From NCBI GenBank assembly GCA_902801375.1, contig CADCIB010000005.1:1-64000 (forward strand): 64,000 nucleotides of DNA, written 5' to 3'. The DNA is from an uncultured Prevotellaceae bacterium. Lineage in GTDB: Bacteria > Bacteroidota > Bacteroidia > Bacteroidales > Bacteroidaceae. Position 1 is the first letter of the stretch; each line of letters starts with the position of its first letter. Shown piece by piece: positions 35,901-43,295 of this stretch. The notes beneath the pieces are model-generated. The model did not search any database and was not told the origin of the DNA. It saw only the letters and a list, made by a program, of their open reading frames with translations. Position numbers and translations under genes: made by a program.

Positions 35901-36287
35901 CTTTTCGGCATCCACCTTCGTCGCTGCACCAGTGAAGAGTCGCTTGTCCATCTTCACCATACCCGTCACGACGACTTCGTCGAGGCGCTGGGTCGACTGG
36001 TCGGGCTGCAGCGTGATTTTCATGTTCTGCCCACCCTTACCGGTCCAAGGTTCCATACCGATGTAGGTGACAGTGATCTTAGGGTTACTTACGCTCGTAG
36101 TGAGCGAGAAATTACCATCGAAATCGGTAGCGACACCTTGCTTGGTGCCCTGCACAATCACCGACGCACCGATAACCGGCTCGCCGTCTTCGGCAGAAAT
36201 TACCGTTCCCGAAATCTTCGTTTGGGCCATTGTTATCCCCATGAAAAGGAATAGACAGGCCATCGTACTTAGCAATCTTCTTTTCAT
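32973..36287 (-). CDS. SusC/RagA-like TonB-linked outer membrane transporter
   Basis: The 1,104-aa protein has a signal peptide (MKRRLLSTMACLFLFMGITMAQ), a carboxypeptidase-D-like domain (ISGTVISAEDGEPVIGASV, about 25-100), a TonB-box region (RLDEVVVTGMVKMDK), the plug (VRGATSIYGSSKPLWVVDGV and IESFDILKDGSATSIYGARA, about 170-235) and a 22-strand barrel ending FTFTLRLGI. All are hallmarks of SusC. It imports ligand captured by the SusD-like protein with energy from TonB. It is the first gene of the operon susC-susD-Mx1 peptidase-DUF4302. A tyrosine recombinase gene is divergent from it, 213 bases away. Confidence 0.95.
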   Translation of the reverse strand: MKRRLLSTMACLFLFMGITMAQTKISGTVISAEDGEPVIGASVIVQGTKQGVATDFDGNFSLTTSVSNPKITVTYIGMEPWTGKGGQNMKITLQPDQSTQRLDEVVVTGMVKMDKRLFTGAATKVDAEKAKLDGVADISRSLEGRAAGVSVQNVSGTFGTAPKIRVRGATSIYGSSKPLWVVDGVIMEDVTEVDADQLSSGDAATLISSAIAGLNADDIESFDILKDGSATSIYGARAMAGVIVVTTKKGKAGTSKISYTGEYTMRLRPSYDMFNIMNSQEQMAVYREMMNNGFLSFMSSYRASTSGVFGKMYHLMNEYDPATGFGLANTKEAMYDYLRQAEFRNTNWFNELFSNSISMNHSVSMSSGTDKAQYYASFSIMDDPGWTEQSKVQRYTANINANYNLSKHVSVNLIGNTSYRKQNAPGTSNQGVDVVSGAVSRDFDINPYSYSINSSRTLDPDEFYIKNYAPFNIHHELANNFMKLDVTDMKFQGELKYKPVRTVELSAIAAYKYSTTTQEHFIKETSNQAMAFRMMDDATMRDANPWLYTDPDVLNALPVTVLPEGGFHRQTVYKMNSWDLRTTVSYNDVYNDQHIVNFYGGMEINNIDRRSMSNTNVGVLYEQGQLGSFDYRYFKQASEENNIYYSLNNGYSREASFFATATYSWKGRYTLNGTVRYEGSNRLGRARSARWLPTWNVSGAWNAHEEPWFEKTFKNALTHATLKASYSLTGDKPAVTNSMVIISAYNPWRPYSNEKESGLDISSFANPALTYEKKHELNIGVDLGFLNNRINFQFDWYTRNNYDLIGPKRTTGVGGQIVKYANVASMKSHGEEFSLSTRNIVTKDFQWSTDLIFSHTHCEVTDFESRNRVIDLITGSGFTEKGYPYRSLFSMDFQGLNSFGLPMFINESGDVTTSDIDFQSYETGHLIYEGPTDPTVTGSLGNTFSYKNWHLNVFITYSYGNVVRLDPSFAVSYSDLVAMPREFANRWVVPGDEEHTYIPGMADLRMIQNDSRLGYAYNAYNYSTARIAKGDFIRMKEISLAYDFPKSWISHIGISNLSAKLQATNPFLIYADKKLNGQDPEFFNSGGVAVPMARQFTFTLRLGI

Positions 36288-36325
36288 AAACTTGCTTTTC
36301 TTATATCTACATTTTTTATTAGTAA

Positions 36326-36378
36326 TATCAAGACATGGTATTAATTATGGCGTGCAAATTTAGATAATTTTCTTGATA
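36326..36378. repeat. 8-bp inverted repeat around the susC -7 box
   Basis: TATCAAGA (36326-36333) and TCTTGATA (36371-36378) flank the -7 box at 36355-36362. They could be an operator half-site pair or recombination sites; at 8 bp, chance is possible. Confidence 0.35.
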
Positions 36379-36384
36379 CCACAA
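36355..36384 (-). promoter_or_regulatory. Promoter of the SusCD operon
   Basis: Minus-strand TTG (36384-36382), 19 bases, TAAATTTG (36362-36355). The leader is about 60 bases. Confidence 0.65.
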
Positions 36385-36500
36385 ATAAAATTGGAAAAAA
36401 AATGCAGTTTTTAACGAATCAGTTTGTATTTTTGCACTGAAAATAACAATAATCTGTCCTATATGCGGTTCGCCGCCTTTAATAACTTTATGCAAAAACT

Positions 36501-37430
36501 ATGGAAATGGTAACTTTTGGAAAAATCTTTGAGGCTTGGAAAGCCGAGAAGATGCTGTATGTGAAAGAGTCTTCTATGGCTACTTATTTGCTGCTGGCCG
36601 AAAAGCATCTGCTGCCAGTATTCAAGGATGCCACAGAGATTAAGGAAAGGGATGCCCAAGCTTTTGTCATCCAGAAACTACAAAACGGGTTATCGCAGAA
36701 AACTACGAAAGACTGCATCATTGTACTGAGAATGATTCTCCGCTATGCCGACAAGAATGACTGGTGGATCTGTCGTCCCTGGGATTTGAGATACCCGCCA
36801 GTGAAAAACGTCAAGAAACTCTCCGTGATGAGCCAGAAAGAACAGAAGATCTTGATGAACTATCTGGCTATGAACTATTCGCTCAGGAACCTGGGCATTC
36901 TTATCTGTCTGAACACAGGCATGCGCATTGGCGAAGTGTGCGGACTCCAGTGGGGCGACATCAACCTCAACGAGCGCTGCATCACCATAGCTCGCTCCGT
37001 CTCTCGCGTCTACTACCCCAGCAGCAACGGGCAACACCGTACGTTCCTCTCCATCGGGACGCCCAAGACGGAGTCGTCGAACCGCATCATCCCCATCAGC
37101 GACGAGCTGATTGAACTGATCAAGATTTCAAAGCGCTATTCCCATCCCGACTACTATGTGCTGACCAACAAGCCGAAGCCGATAGAGCCGCGCACCTACC
37201 GCAATCATTTCAAGCAGGTGCTGAAGGGCGCCGGACTGCCCCAGATGCATTTCCACACCTTGCGCCATACGTTTGCCACACGTTGCATAGAGAGCAACTG
37301 CGACGTCAAAACGGTCAGCAGTATTCTTGGCCACACCAACATCAGCACGACGCTCAACGTCTATGTGCATCCCAACATGGAGCACAAACGCAAGTGCATC
37401 GACCAAATGCTGGAGTCGCTGCGGCAGTAA
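36501..37430 (+). CDS. Tyrosine-type site-specific recombinase
   Basis: The 309-aa protein has an N-terminal SAM-like core-binding domain (about 1-100) and a complete catalytic domain: Arg in LNTGMRIGEVCGLQW (about 141), Lys in GTPKTESSNRIIP (about 193), HxxR in HFHTLRHTFATR (about 253-256), His in SILGHTNIST (about 276) and Tyr in TLNVYVHP (about 286). It resembles XerC-like and lone integrases more than conjugative-transposon integrases with their extra N-terminal domain. No phage or ICE genes and no att repeats are seen. It faces away from the SusC promoter. In Bacteroides, such solitary recombinases can invert nearby promoters or genes; whether this one does is unknown. An ATG at 36507 is an alternative start. 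Confidence 0.9.
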   Translation: MEMVTFGKIFEAWKAEKMLYVKESSMATYLLLAEKHLLPVFKDATEIKERDAQAFVIQKLQNGLSQKTTKDCIIVLRMILRYADKNDWWICRPWDLRYPPVKNVKKLSVMSQKEQKILMNYLAMNYSLRNLGILICLNTGMRIGEVCGLQWGDINLNERCITIARSVSRVYYPSSNGQHRTFLSIGTPKTESSNRIIPISDELIELIKISKRYSHPDYYVLTNKPKPIEPRTYRNHFKQVLKGAGLPQMHFHTLRHTFATRCIESNCDVKTVSSILGHTNISTTLNVYVHPNMEHKRKCIDQMLESLRQ

Positions 37431-37475
37431 TAAAAAAATGCGGTAGTATATAAAATAAGGTGGAGGGAAAAAGGT

Positions 37476-37506
37476 GAGGGATGAAAGACACTATCCTTCA
37501 TCCCTC
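37476..37506. terminator. Hairpin terminator between the recombinase gene and pckA
   Basis: GAGGGATGAA and TTCATCCCTC form a 10-bp stem. On the minus strand ACCTTTTTCCC follows, so it mainly serves pckA; the convergent recombinase gene may use it too. Confidence 0.65.
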
Positions 37507-37526
37507 CCTTATCTGAAAAAAGAGGA

Positions 37527-39140
37527 TTAGAGCTGCGGGCCAGCAGCGACGAGAGCCTTACCAGCCTCGTTCGACTCGTACTTCACGAAGTTCTTGATGA
37601 AGCGCGAAGCGAGGTCCTTGGCCTTCTCTTCCCACACCTTCGGGTCGGCATAGGTGTCGCGCGGGTCGAGGATGTTGGGATCCACGCCCTCGAGTTGTGT
37701 GGGCACGGTGAAGTTGAAGAACGGAATCTTCTTCGTCGGAGCCTGGTCGATGCTATGGTTCAGGATAGCGTCGATGATGCCGCGTGTGTCCTTAATGGAG
37801 ATACGCTTGCCTGTGCCGTTCCAACCTGTGTTCACCAGATAAGCCTTCGCACCGCTCTTCTCCATACGCTTCACCAGTTCTTCAGCATACTTTGTGGGAT
37901 GCAGTTCGAGGAAGGCCTGTCCGAAGCAAGCCGAGAAGGTGGGCGTGGGCTCTGTGATGCCACGCTCTGTACCAGCCAGCTTGGCGGTGAAGCCCGAGAG
38001 GAAGTAGTACTTCGTCTGCTCAGAGTCGAGGATGCTCACGGGAGGCAGCACGCCAAAGGCGTCGGCCGAGAGGAAGATCACCTGCTTGGCAGCGGGGCCT
38101 TCCGAAGCGGGGCGCTGGATGTTCTTGATGTGGTAGATAGGATAAGAAACGCGGGTGTTCTCCGTCACACTCTTGTCGGCGAAGTCGATCTTGCCGTCCT
38201 TGTCCACGGTGACGTTCTCAAGGAGTGCGTCGCGGCGGATGGCATTGTAGATGTCGGGCTCGCTTTCCTTGTCAAGGTTAATCACCTTGGCATAGCAGCC
38301 GCCCTCGAAGTTGAACACGCCCTCGTCGTCCCAGCCGTGCTCGTCGTCGCCGATGAGCTTGCGCTTCGGGTCAGTGCTCAGCGTGGTCTTACCTGTGCCA
38401 GAGAGTCCGAAGAAGATAGCCGTGTTCTGGCCTTCCATATCGGTGTTGGCCGAGCAGTGCATAGCGGCAATGCCCTTCAGCGGGAGGAAGTAGTTCATCA
38501 TGGAGAACAAACCTTTCTTCATCTCACCACCATACCAGGTGTTGATGATGACCTGCTCCTTGCTCGTGACGTTGAAGACAACGGCAGTCTCAGAGTTCAG
38601 TCCCAGCTCCTTATAGTTCTCCACCTTTGCCTTCGAGGCATTGTAGACGATGAAGTCGGGCTCCTGTTCGAAGTCGGCCTCTGTCTGAGGACGGATGAAC
38701 ATATTGGTCACGAAGTGTGCCTGCCAAGCCACCTCCATGATGAAGCGCACCTTCATGCGGGTGTCCTTATGCGTGCCGCAGAATCCGTCGACCACATAGA
38801 GCTTCTTGCCCGACAGCTCTTTCAGCGACAGCTCTTTCACGGCGTTCCAAGTCTCAATCGAGGCGGGATGGTTGTCGTTCTTGTAGCCCTCGCTGGTCCA
38901 CCACACGGTGTCCTTCGAGTTCTCGTCCATCACGATGAACTTGTCCTTAGGCGAGCGGCCGGTATAGACGCCCGTCATCACGTTGATGGCGCCCAGCTCG
39001 GTCTCCTGACCCACGTCGTAGCCCTCGAGGCCTTCCTTGGTTTCCTCATTGAACAACACTTCATACGAAGGATTGTACAACACTTCCTGTACGTTGGTGA
39101 TACCGTACTTTTCCAATACTGACTTTTCAAATTTTGCCAT
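37527..39140 (-). CDS. pckA: Phosphoenolpyruvate carboxykinase (ATP)
   Basis: The enzyme interconverts oxaloacetate and phosphoenolpyruvate with ATP/ADP. In Prevotella-like anaerobes it mainly fixes CO2 onto PEP on the way to succinate. The 537-aa protein has [11 protein letters not shown] (about 60-70), the P-loop [14 protein letters not shown] (about 240-253), the metal-binding [11 protein letters not shown] (about 257-267) and the late motif [19 protein letters not shown]. The start at 39140 gives the normal N-terminus [14 protein letters not shown]; the longer frame reads through the promoter. It is monocistronic. Length is usual for the ATP-type family. Confidence 0.97.
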   Translation of the reverse strand: MAKFEKSVLEKYGITNVQEVLYNPSYEVLFNEETKEGLEGYDVGQETELGAINVMTGVYTGRSPKDKFIVMDENSKDTVWWTSEGYKNDNHPASIETWNAVKELSLKELSGKKLYVVDGFCGTHKDTRMKVRFIMEVAWQAHFVTNMFIRPQTEADFEQEPDFIVYNASKAKVENYKELGLNSETAVVFNVTSKEQVIINTWYGGEMKKGLFSMMNYFLPLKGIAAMHCSANTDMEGQNTAIFFGLSGTGKTTLSTDPKRKLIGDDEHGWDDEGVFNFEGGCYAKVINLDKESEPDIYNAIRRDALLENVTVDKDGKIDFADKSVTENTRVSYPIYHIKNIQRPASEGPAAKQVIFLSADAFGVLPPVSILDSEQTKYYFLSGFTAKLAGTERGITEPTPTFSACFGQAFLELHPTKYAEELVKRMEKSGAKAYLVNTGWNGTGKRISIKDTRGIIDAILNHSIDQAPTKKIPFFNFTVPTQLEGVDPNILDPRDTYADPKVWEEKAKDLASRFIKNFVKYESNEAGKALVAAGPQL

Positions 39141-39190
39141 AGTCCGATTATTTAAACTAATGAATAACTGTTGATTCGTAATAAGCGGTG

Positions 39191-39221
39191 CAAAGTTAAG
39201 GATTTTTCCACAACGCACCAA
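39191..39221 (-). promoter_or_regulatory. pckA promoter
   Basis: Minus-strand TTG (39221-39219), 20 bases, TAACTTTG (39198-39191). Confidence 0.7.
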
Positions 39222-39262
39222 ACATTCCGTCCATTTTATGCGCTTTTTTTTCAAAGCGACAA

Positions 39263-39403
39263 AGCATAGGCCGTACAAACAACGGATTTCACGGACCACA
39301 CGGATTCAAGACTTGCTGACAAGCAGAGACTTGGAAAATCCGTATAATCCATGAAATCCGTTGTACATCAGTTTGGGCACGCCCCCTAAAGCGGCCTATG
39401 CTG
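39263..39403. repeat. Nested inverted-repeat element upstream of pckA
   Basis: The outer arms AGCATAGGCCG (39263-39273) and CGGCCTATGCT (39391-39401) enclose inner arms of about 28 bp: ACAACGGATTTCACGG... ending CACGGATT at 39306, and AATCCGTATAATCC...GTTGT at 39337-39364. The inner arms carry C-G-G-A-T-T words at a 9-base period, like the CGAATT words of the korA/korB cassette ends (21 of 30 positions agree in the best alignment). Only about 30 bases separate the inner arms, so no gene is enclosed. Confidence 0.75.
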
Positions 39404-39422
39404 ATGATTTACTGTTCTGGAA

Positions 39423-39607
39423 TCACTTCGCGGGCATCACCACATAGTTCACCACTGGGTAGACGCCGCCTTGATCCTTGACATAGTACCAGACGAGGTT
39501 CCAGCGGAACTGCGGGTGCTCATCGGTAACCGACGGCAGGCCAGGCACAGAACCTTCGACGGTGAACTCACTGCCGATTTCGTGTGTCGACTCTTTGGTG
39601 TGGCCAA
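39423..39607 (-). pseudogene. C-terminal fragment of an unknown protein gene
   Basis: A minus-strand frame without a start reads ...TKESTHEIGSEFTVEG, HPQFRWNLVWYYVKDQGG and VYPVVNYVVMPAK, then stops at 39423. The composition (Trp, Tyr and Val strand pattern, codon use like real genes nearby) suggests true coding sequence. Two stop codons lie directly upstream in frame, and there is no ATG. I read it as the last 58 codons of a lost gene; the family is not recognised. Confidence 0.45.
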
Positions 39608-39655
39608 ACTATCAGGCATTTGGCGGAGAGTGCCTACAGGGGCCAACCTATCAGG
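39602..39655 (+). repeat. 15-bp direct repeat pair
   Basis: GGCCAAACTATCAGG (39602-39616) and GGCCAACCTATCAGG (39641-39655) differ at one base. They lie between the gene fragment and the 22-bp array. Confidence 0.7.
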
Positions 39656-39660
39656 CTTTG

Positions 39661-39770
39661 TTTTCTGACGCGGAAAACAGTATTTTCTGACTTAGAAAAC
39701 AACGTTTTCTGACTTGGAAAACAATATTTTCTGACTGGGAAAACAACGTTTTCTGACGCGGAAAATAACA
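39661..39770 (+). repeat. 22-bp tandem repeat, five exact-length units
   Basis: Units start at 39661, 39683, 39705, 39727 and 39749. Each is TTTTCTGAC, a variable NNNG, then AAAACA/AAATA and three more bases. TTTTC and GAAAA within a unit can pair, and GAAAAC-AAC-GTTTTC pairs across unit borders, so the array can form a row of small hairpins. The unit is too short and has no spacers, so it is not a CRISPR array. From 39771 to 39897 only an imperfect GCTATCC...GGACAGC palindrome is seen. Confidence 0.9.
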
Positions 39771-39897
39771 CCGACCGAGCGTAGGAATGGATTTATCAAT
39801 TGTCAGTAATTGGTATTGTGAGCATAAAAATAGGCACGAAAAAAAACGCGTTGCTATCCCTTCGCGGGCGGACAGCCTAAAAAGATGGGGCGTTTTC

Positions 39898-39928
39898 TTG
39901 GTTATCTCAGCATAATGTCGTAATTTTG
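39898..39928 (+). promoter_or_regulatory. upp promoter
   Basis: TTG (39898-39900), 20 bases, TAATTTTG (39921-39928), 36 bases before the ATG. Confidence 0.7.
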
Positions 39929-39964
39929 CACGCAAGATTGTAGAACAAAAGACCATCAGCATCT

Positions 39965-40624
39965 ATGGAGATTATCAACCTTACTGAGCGGAATTCCATC
40001 ATGAACCGCTTCATGGCAGAGCTGCGCGACAAGCAGTATCAGCAGAACCGCCTGCTCTTCCGCAACAACATCCGCCGCATCGGCGAGTATATGGCCTTCG
40101 AGATTTCGAAGACTTTCACCTACAAAGACGAGGAGGTGGTGACGCCCTTAGGCACTTCAAACATCGCCCTGCCGCAAGACGACGTGGTGGTGGCCACCAT
40201 CCTGCGTGCCGGCCTGCCCTTCCACGAGGGATTCCTCAGCGTGTTCGACCATGCTGAAAACGCCTTCGTGTCGGCCTACCGCATGTACACCAACCGCGAA
40301 CACACGGAGGTGGGCATCCACACGGAGTATATGGCAGCCCCCAGTGCTGAGGGCAAGACCTTGATCATTGCCGATCCGATGCTGGCCACGGGCGGTTCGA
40401 TGGCCGCCGGCTATGAGGCTTTGGTGAAGACCGGACAACCCAAGCACACGCACATTGCCTGTGTCATCGCCACGCCCGAGGGCCTCGAGGTGGTGCGTCA
40501 GGCATTGCCCGACGACCGAGCCACCATCTGGTGTGCTGCCATCGATCCTGGCATGAATGACCATAAGTACATTGTGCCTGGCTTCGGCGATGCCGGCGAC
40601 CTCTGCTACGGGGAGAAGTTGTAG
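39965..40624 (+). CDS. upp: Uracil phosphoribosyltransferase
   Basis: Upp salvages uracil with PRPP to UMP. The 219-aa protein has the PRPP site IIADPMLATGGSM (about 134-146), VVATILRAGLPFHEGFL (about 75-91) and the C-terminal uracil-binding part CAAIDPGMNDHKYIVPGFGDAGDL, where GDAGDR/L is usual. Residues 1-30 (MEIINLTERNSIMNRFMAELRD) match the Bacteroidota form. Monocistronic; it converges on the double serpin gene, 31 bases away. Confidence 0.96.
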   Translation: MEIINLTERNSIMNRFMAELRDKQYQQNRLLFRNNIRRIGEYMAFEISKTFTYKDEEVVTPLGTSNIALPQDDVVVATILRAGLPFHEGFLSVFDHAENAFVSAYRMYTNREHTEVGIHTEYMAAPSAEGKTLIIADPMLATGGSMAAGYEALVKTGQPKHTHIACVIATPEGLEVVRQALPDDRATIWCAAIDPGMNDHKYIVPGFGDAGDLCYGEKL

Positions 40625-40656
40625 TAGTGAGAGGCGAGAGGAGTGATTCCGCCTCT
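40624..40656. terminator. Short hairpin between upp and the double serpin gene
   Basis: AGAGGCG (40630-40636) and CGCCTCT (40650-40656) form a 7-bp stem in a 31-base convergent gap. The sequence also contains the GAGAGGCGAGAGGAG low-complexity word type. Confidence 0.5.
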
Positions 40657-43181
40657 TAACGCACCACTATCTTGCGGCCATCGCGGATGTAAACGCCCTT
40701 TTTACAAGAACCGTTATCCAATGACCAATAACCGTTTTTCAGCATGCGGCCTTGCAGGTCGTAAACGGCATCATCGCCCAAATTGTTGGTTATAGGATAT
40801 TGCTGATTGTCTGTTGTAAACTTTTCGATGGAGTCGGCTTCGCCCCTGTCGTCCTGCTTACCCGTGAACTGGCCGATGAAGAAAATCGTGCCAGAGGACT
40901 GCTCGCTGATGACATAGAGGAACGGGCATGTGGCATGGAACTCCTTTTCCTCGCCGTTTTTCCGTTCCCCAATGACGGTGACGGCGGCCGCTTCTGTACC
41001 TTCCTCGTCGACTTCGATTCGCGCCACCTGCTTCATCAGGTCGATATAGCAGGACACATTGCAGAAATTCGAGAAGTCGGCCAAGCCCGGAATAAAAGCC
41101 GACGGCATGCCCAAGGCCGACATGATGTCCTCCAACCGCAGGTCGGTCTGGGTTTCGAAACGCGGCAACTTCACGTCGACTTCATAGATTTGGCACTTCG
41201 GTTGCCACTCGTGGCCGTTCAGCTTGTCCAACACCTCGCCGACGGACTTGCCCTTCTGCGGCAGGAAGATGGTCATGCGGTAGGCTCCGTTGCCATAGGG
41301 CATCACCAGCGCCTGGTAGAGGTCGTTCTCGGCATAGCTGAACTCCCCGCTCTGACACATCATCGGCACAGACTCGCCGCCGTTGAAGGACTCTTCCTTG
41401 GTGAGCGACGGGTCGAACTGGTAAGTCCAGACTCCCTTGAAATAGATGGCGTTGAGCTGGTAGCTGATGGCTTCGGGGTCGAACGTATCTTCGTCCAACA
41501 CCTGGTTCACCATCCCCTCCGTATGGTCGCTGGCCCATTGGTTGATGACGTCCATCGTCTCGCCGTCGGCAAAGTCGCGGCTCTCAGGCGTGGCGTCGTA
41601 GTAAGTCTGTGCCGTCTGCACGAAGTCGGGCAGCAGCACGTAGGGCTGATTCACATAAATGTTGTTGGCGGTGTTCACTTGGGTAGTCTGGTCGAGCGTG
41701 TTGCTTTCCGTCATCATCTTGTGGCAGAAAGCATTGATGGCATCGGCCCCCGCATCGCCAAAGCCCAGCACTTGGTTGATTTCCTGTTGCGTCTGTCCAG
41801 CCGCTCCGTTGTTCAGCATGCCCAGGGCGTAGGTGATGCTCAGCGGCGAGAGCAGCCTATCGGCCTCCCCACGTGCCTCGCGGAAGAGGTTGAAGGCGAA
41901 GTCGTTGTTGCTCTTCACCAGTTGCTGCTCCTCTTGTGAGAGCTGAATCTCACCACGCTGATTGTCTGATTGCTCACCCATGTACTGCCCCATAAAGAGG
42001 ATGACACCAGTTGACTGCTCGGTAATGGTATAGAAGAACGGGCGGTCGGCGATGAAGTCGGTAGGCATCACGGCACTATCGGTGTAGCCGATAATCGTCA
42101 CGGCAGCAGCTTCAGTACCCTCTTCGTTGACCTTTATTTTGGCCACTTGCTTCATCATGGCAATCCATACGGCATGTTCAGACCCGTCAAGATTCTCGCA
42201 ACAGTTCAAGAAACCCAGCCCGCTGAAAGCATTCTCCATGCCTAACGATTTCATTATGGGAATGAGCTGTTGGTCGGTCTTGGTCTCAAAACGCGGGAAA
42301 CCTAAGTTCACATCGTATACTTCATACCACGATGTCGTTGGCGGCTGTTCCTTCAGGTTGGCAATGACATCGCTGATGCTCTTGTCTTGACGAGGCAGAT
42401 AGACGGTCATCTGGTAGGCCTTGTTGCCGTAAGGCAGGATAACTGACTGATAGACATCGTTATCATAATAGAGAAACTCGCCCTGTTGCCTCATCATGTC
42501 TGCCGTCGCCTTGCCTCCGTCGAAGGGCATCTTCACCGTCTTCTCAGGGTCGAACTTAGCCGTCCATTCCCCTTTGAAATAGATAGCGTTGAGCAGATAG
42601 CTGATGAAGTCGGGGTCCATATCCTCCGCACTTATCACCTTGTCTATCATCCCCTCGGTATTGTCGCTGGCCCATTGGTTGATGGCGTCCACCGTCTCTT
42701 GTTGCGAGAAATCACGAAACTCGGGCGTGACGTCGTAGTAGTCGTGCGCTTTCTGTTCGAAGAGTTCTGTCATCTGAACATCCCCTCGCAAGGTGTTCAT
42801 GTAGATATTATTAGCAATGTTCACGCGCGTGAGTTCGTCGAGTGTACCCGTTTCCATCATCAGCTTGTGACAGAAGTTGTTGATGGCATCGGCACCCGCC
42901 TCACCGAAGCCTAACATCTGGTTGATCTCTTGCTGCGTAGCGCCAGTGGCTCCGTTGTTCATCATGCCCAGGGCGTAGGTGATGCTCAGCGGCGAGAGGA
43001 TGAGGCTTTCATCGCCCTTAGCCTTCTCGAACAGGTCATAGGCAAAACCGTTGTTTCCACTTACCAGCTCGCGCTCTGCTTCGCTCAGAGTGATTTCCTT
43101 AGGTTCGTCAGTTTCTGACTGTGCCCAAACACCCATCACCATCGTTGCGGCCACGAAGGCCAATGTTATTCTCCTTCTCAT
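40656..43181 (-). CDS. Secreted double-headed serpin with sorting tail
   Basis: The 841-aa protein has a signal peptide (ITLAFVAATMVMGVWAQ) and two complete serpin domains in tandem, about 35-405 and 415-785. Each has the start NN(G/D)FA(Y/F)(D/N)LF, ILSPLSITYALGM or LLSPLSITYALGM, LLNAIYFKGEW/QLNAIYFKGVW, and the hinge of the reactive loop EEGTEAAAVT (about 362 and 735), which is the sequence needed for loop insertion in inhibitory serpins. The two reactive loops differ (GYTDSAVMPTDF and GERKNGEEKEFH), so they should meet different proteases. The end is AVYDLQGRMLKNG...KKGVYIR...RKIVVR. Serpins trap serine or cysteine proteases by a suicide mechanism. Two heads in one bacterial chain are unusual. 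It has its own promoter. Confidence 0.92.
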   Translation of the reverse strand: MRRRITLAFVAATMVMGVWAQSETDEPKEITLSEAERELVSGNNGFAYDLFEKAKGDESLILSPLSITYALGMMNNGATGATQQEINQMLGFGEAGADAINNFCHKLMMETGTLDELTRVNIANNIYMNTLRGDVQMTELFEQKAHDYYDVTPEFRDFSQQETVDAINQWASDNTEGMIDKVISAEDMDPDFISYLLNAIYFKGEWTAKFDPEKTVKMPFDGGKATADMMRQQGEFLYYDNDVYQSVILPYGNKAYQMTVYLPRQDKSISDVIANLKEQPPTTSWYEVYDVNLGFPRFETKTDQQLIPIMKSLGMENAFSGLGFLNCCENLDGSEHAVWIAMMKQVAKIKVNEEGTEAAAVTIIGYTDSAVMPTDFIADRPFFYTITEQSTGVILFMGQYMGEQSDNQRGEIQLSQEEQQLVKSNNDFAFNLFREARGEADRLLSPLSITYALGMLNNGAAGQTQQEINQVLGFGDAGADAINAFCHKMMTESNTLDQTTQVNTANNIYVNQPYVLLPDFVQTAQTYYDATPESRDFADGETMDVINQWASDHTEGMVNQVLDEDTFDPEAISYQLNAIYFKGVWTYQFDPSLTKEESFNGGESVPMMCQSGEFSYAENDLYQALVMPYGNGAYRMTIFLPQKGKSVGEVLDKLNGHEWQPKCQIYEVDVKLPRFETQTDLRLEDIMSALGMPSAFIPGLADFSNFCNVSCYIDLMKQVARIEVDEEGTEAAAVTVIGERKNGEEKEFHATCPFLYVISEQSSGTIFFIGQFTGKQDDRGEADSIEKFTTDNQQYPITNNLGDDAVYDLQGRMLKNGYWSLDNGSCKKGVYIRDGRKIVVR

Positions 43182-43213
43182 GATTCTTCCCTCCTTATTA
43201 TATATAGGTGGTG

Positions 43214-43244
43214 CAAATATACCTTTTTTTGAGGAAACCACCAA
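43214..43244 (-). promoter_or_regulatory. Promoter for the double serpin
   Basis: Minus-strand TTG (43244-43242), 20 bases, TATATTTG (43221-43214), 33 bases before the start. Confidence 0.65.
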
Positions 43245-43295
43245 AGTATTTCAAGAAAAACGACAATTATATCAAGTAAAATAAAAATCAAGTGT

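Noticed and set aside
34863..36254. Long plus-strand ORF (463 codons) opposite SusC
   Set aside because: It is antisense to a certain SusC gene; its His/Val/Arg-rich product is typical of reverse-strand shadow frames in GC-rich codon positions.
31275..36287. Starch utilisation locus (SusC/SusD proper)
   Set aside because: No amylase or SusE/F/G gene in the operon; the linked gene is a metallopeptidase. The GH13 fragment at 63.6 kb is far away.
36458..36475. GCGG-TTCG-CCGC hairpin before the recombinase gene as a riboswitch or attenuator
   Set aside because: A 4-bp stem with a common tetraloop is too small to support this.
36501..37430. Integrated phage or conjugative element next to the recombinase
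   Set aside because: No phage, mobilisation or att-type repeat is visible; both neighbours are ordinary chromosomal genes.
37695..39122. Long plus-strand ORF (475 codons) opposite pckA
   Set aside because: Shadow of pckA with no domain and no promoter or ribosome binding site.
39661..39770. Possible CRISPR array
   Set aside because: Units are 22 bp and directly joined, with no unique spacers and no cas genes nearby.
40752..41939. Long plus-strand ORFs opposite the double serpin and the TPR sensor (also 43305-44636)
   Set aside because: Composition mirrors the sense genes; no recognisable protein and no start signals.
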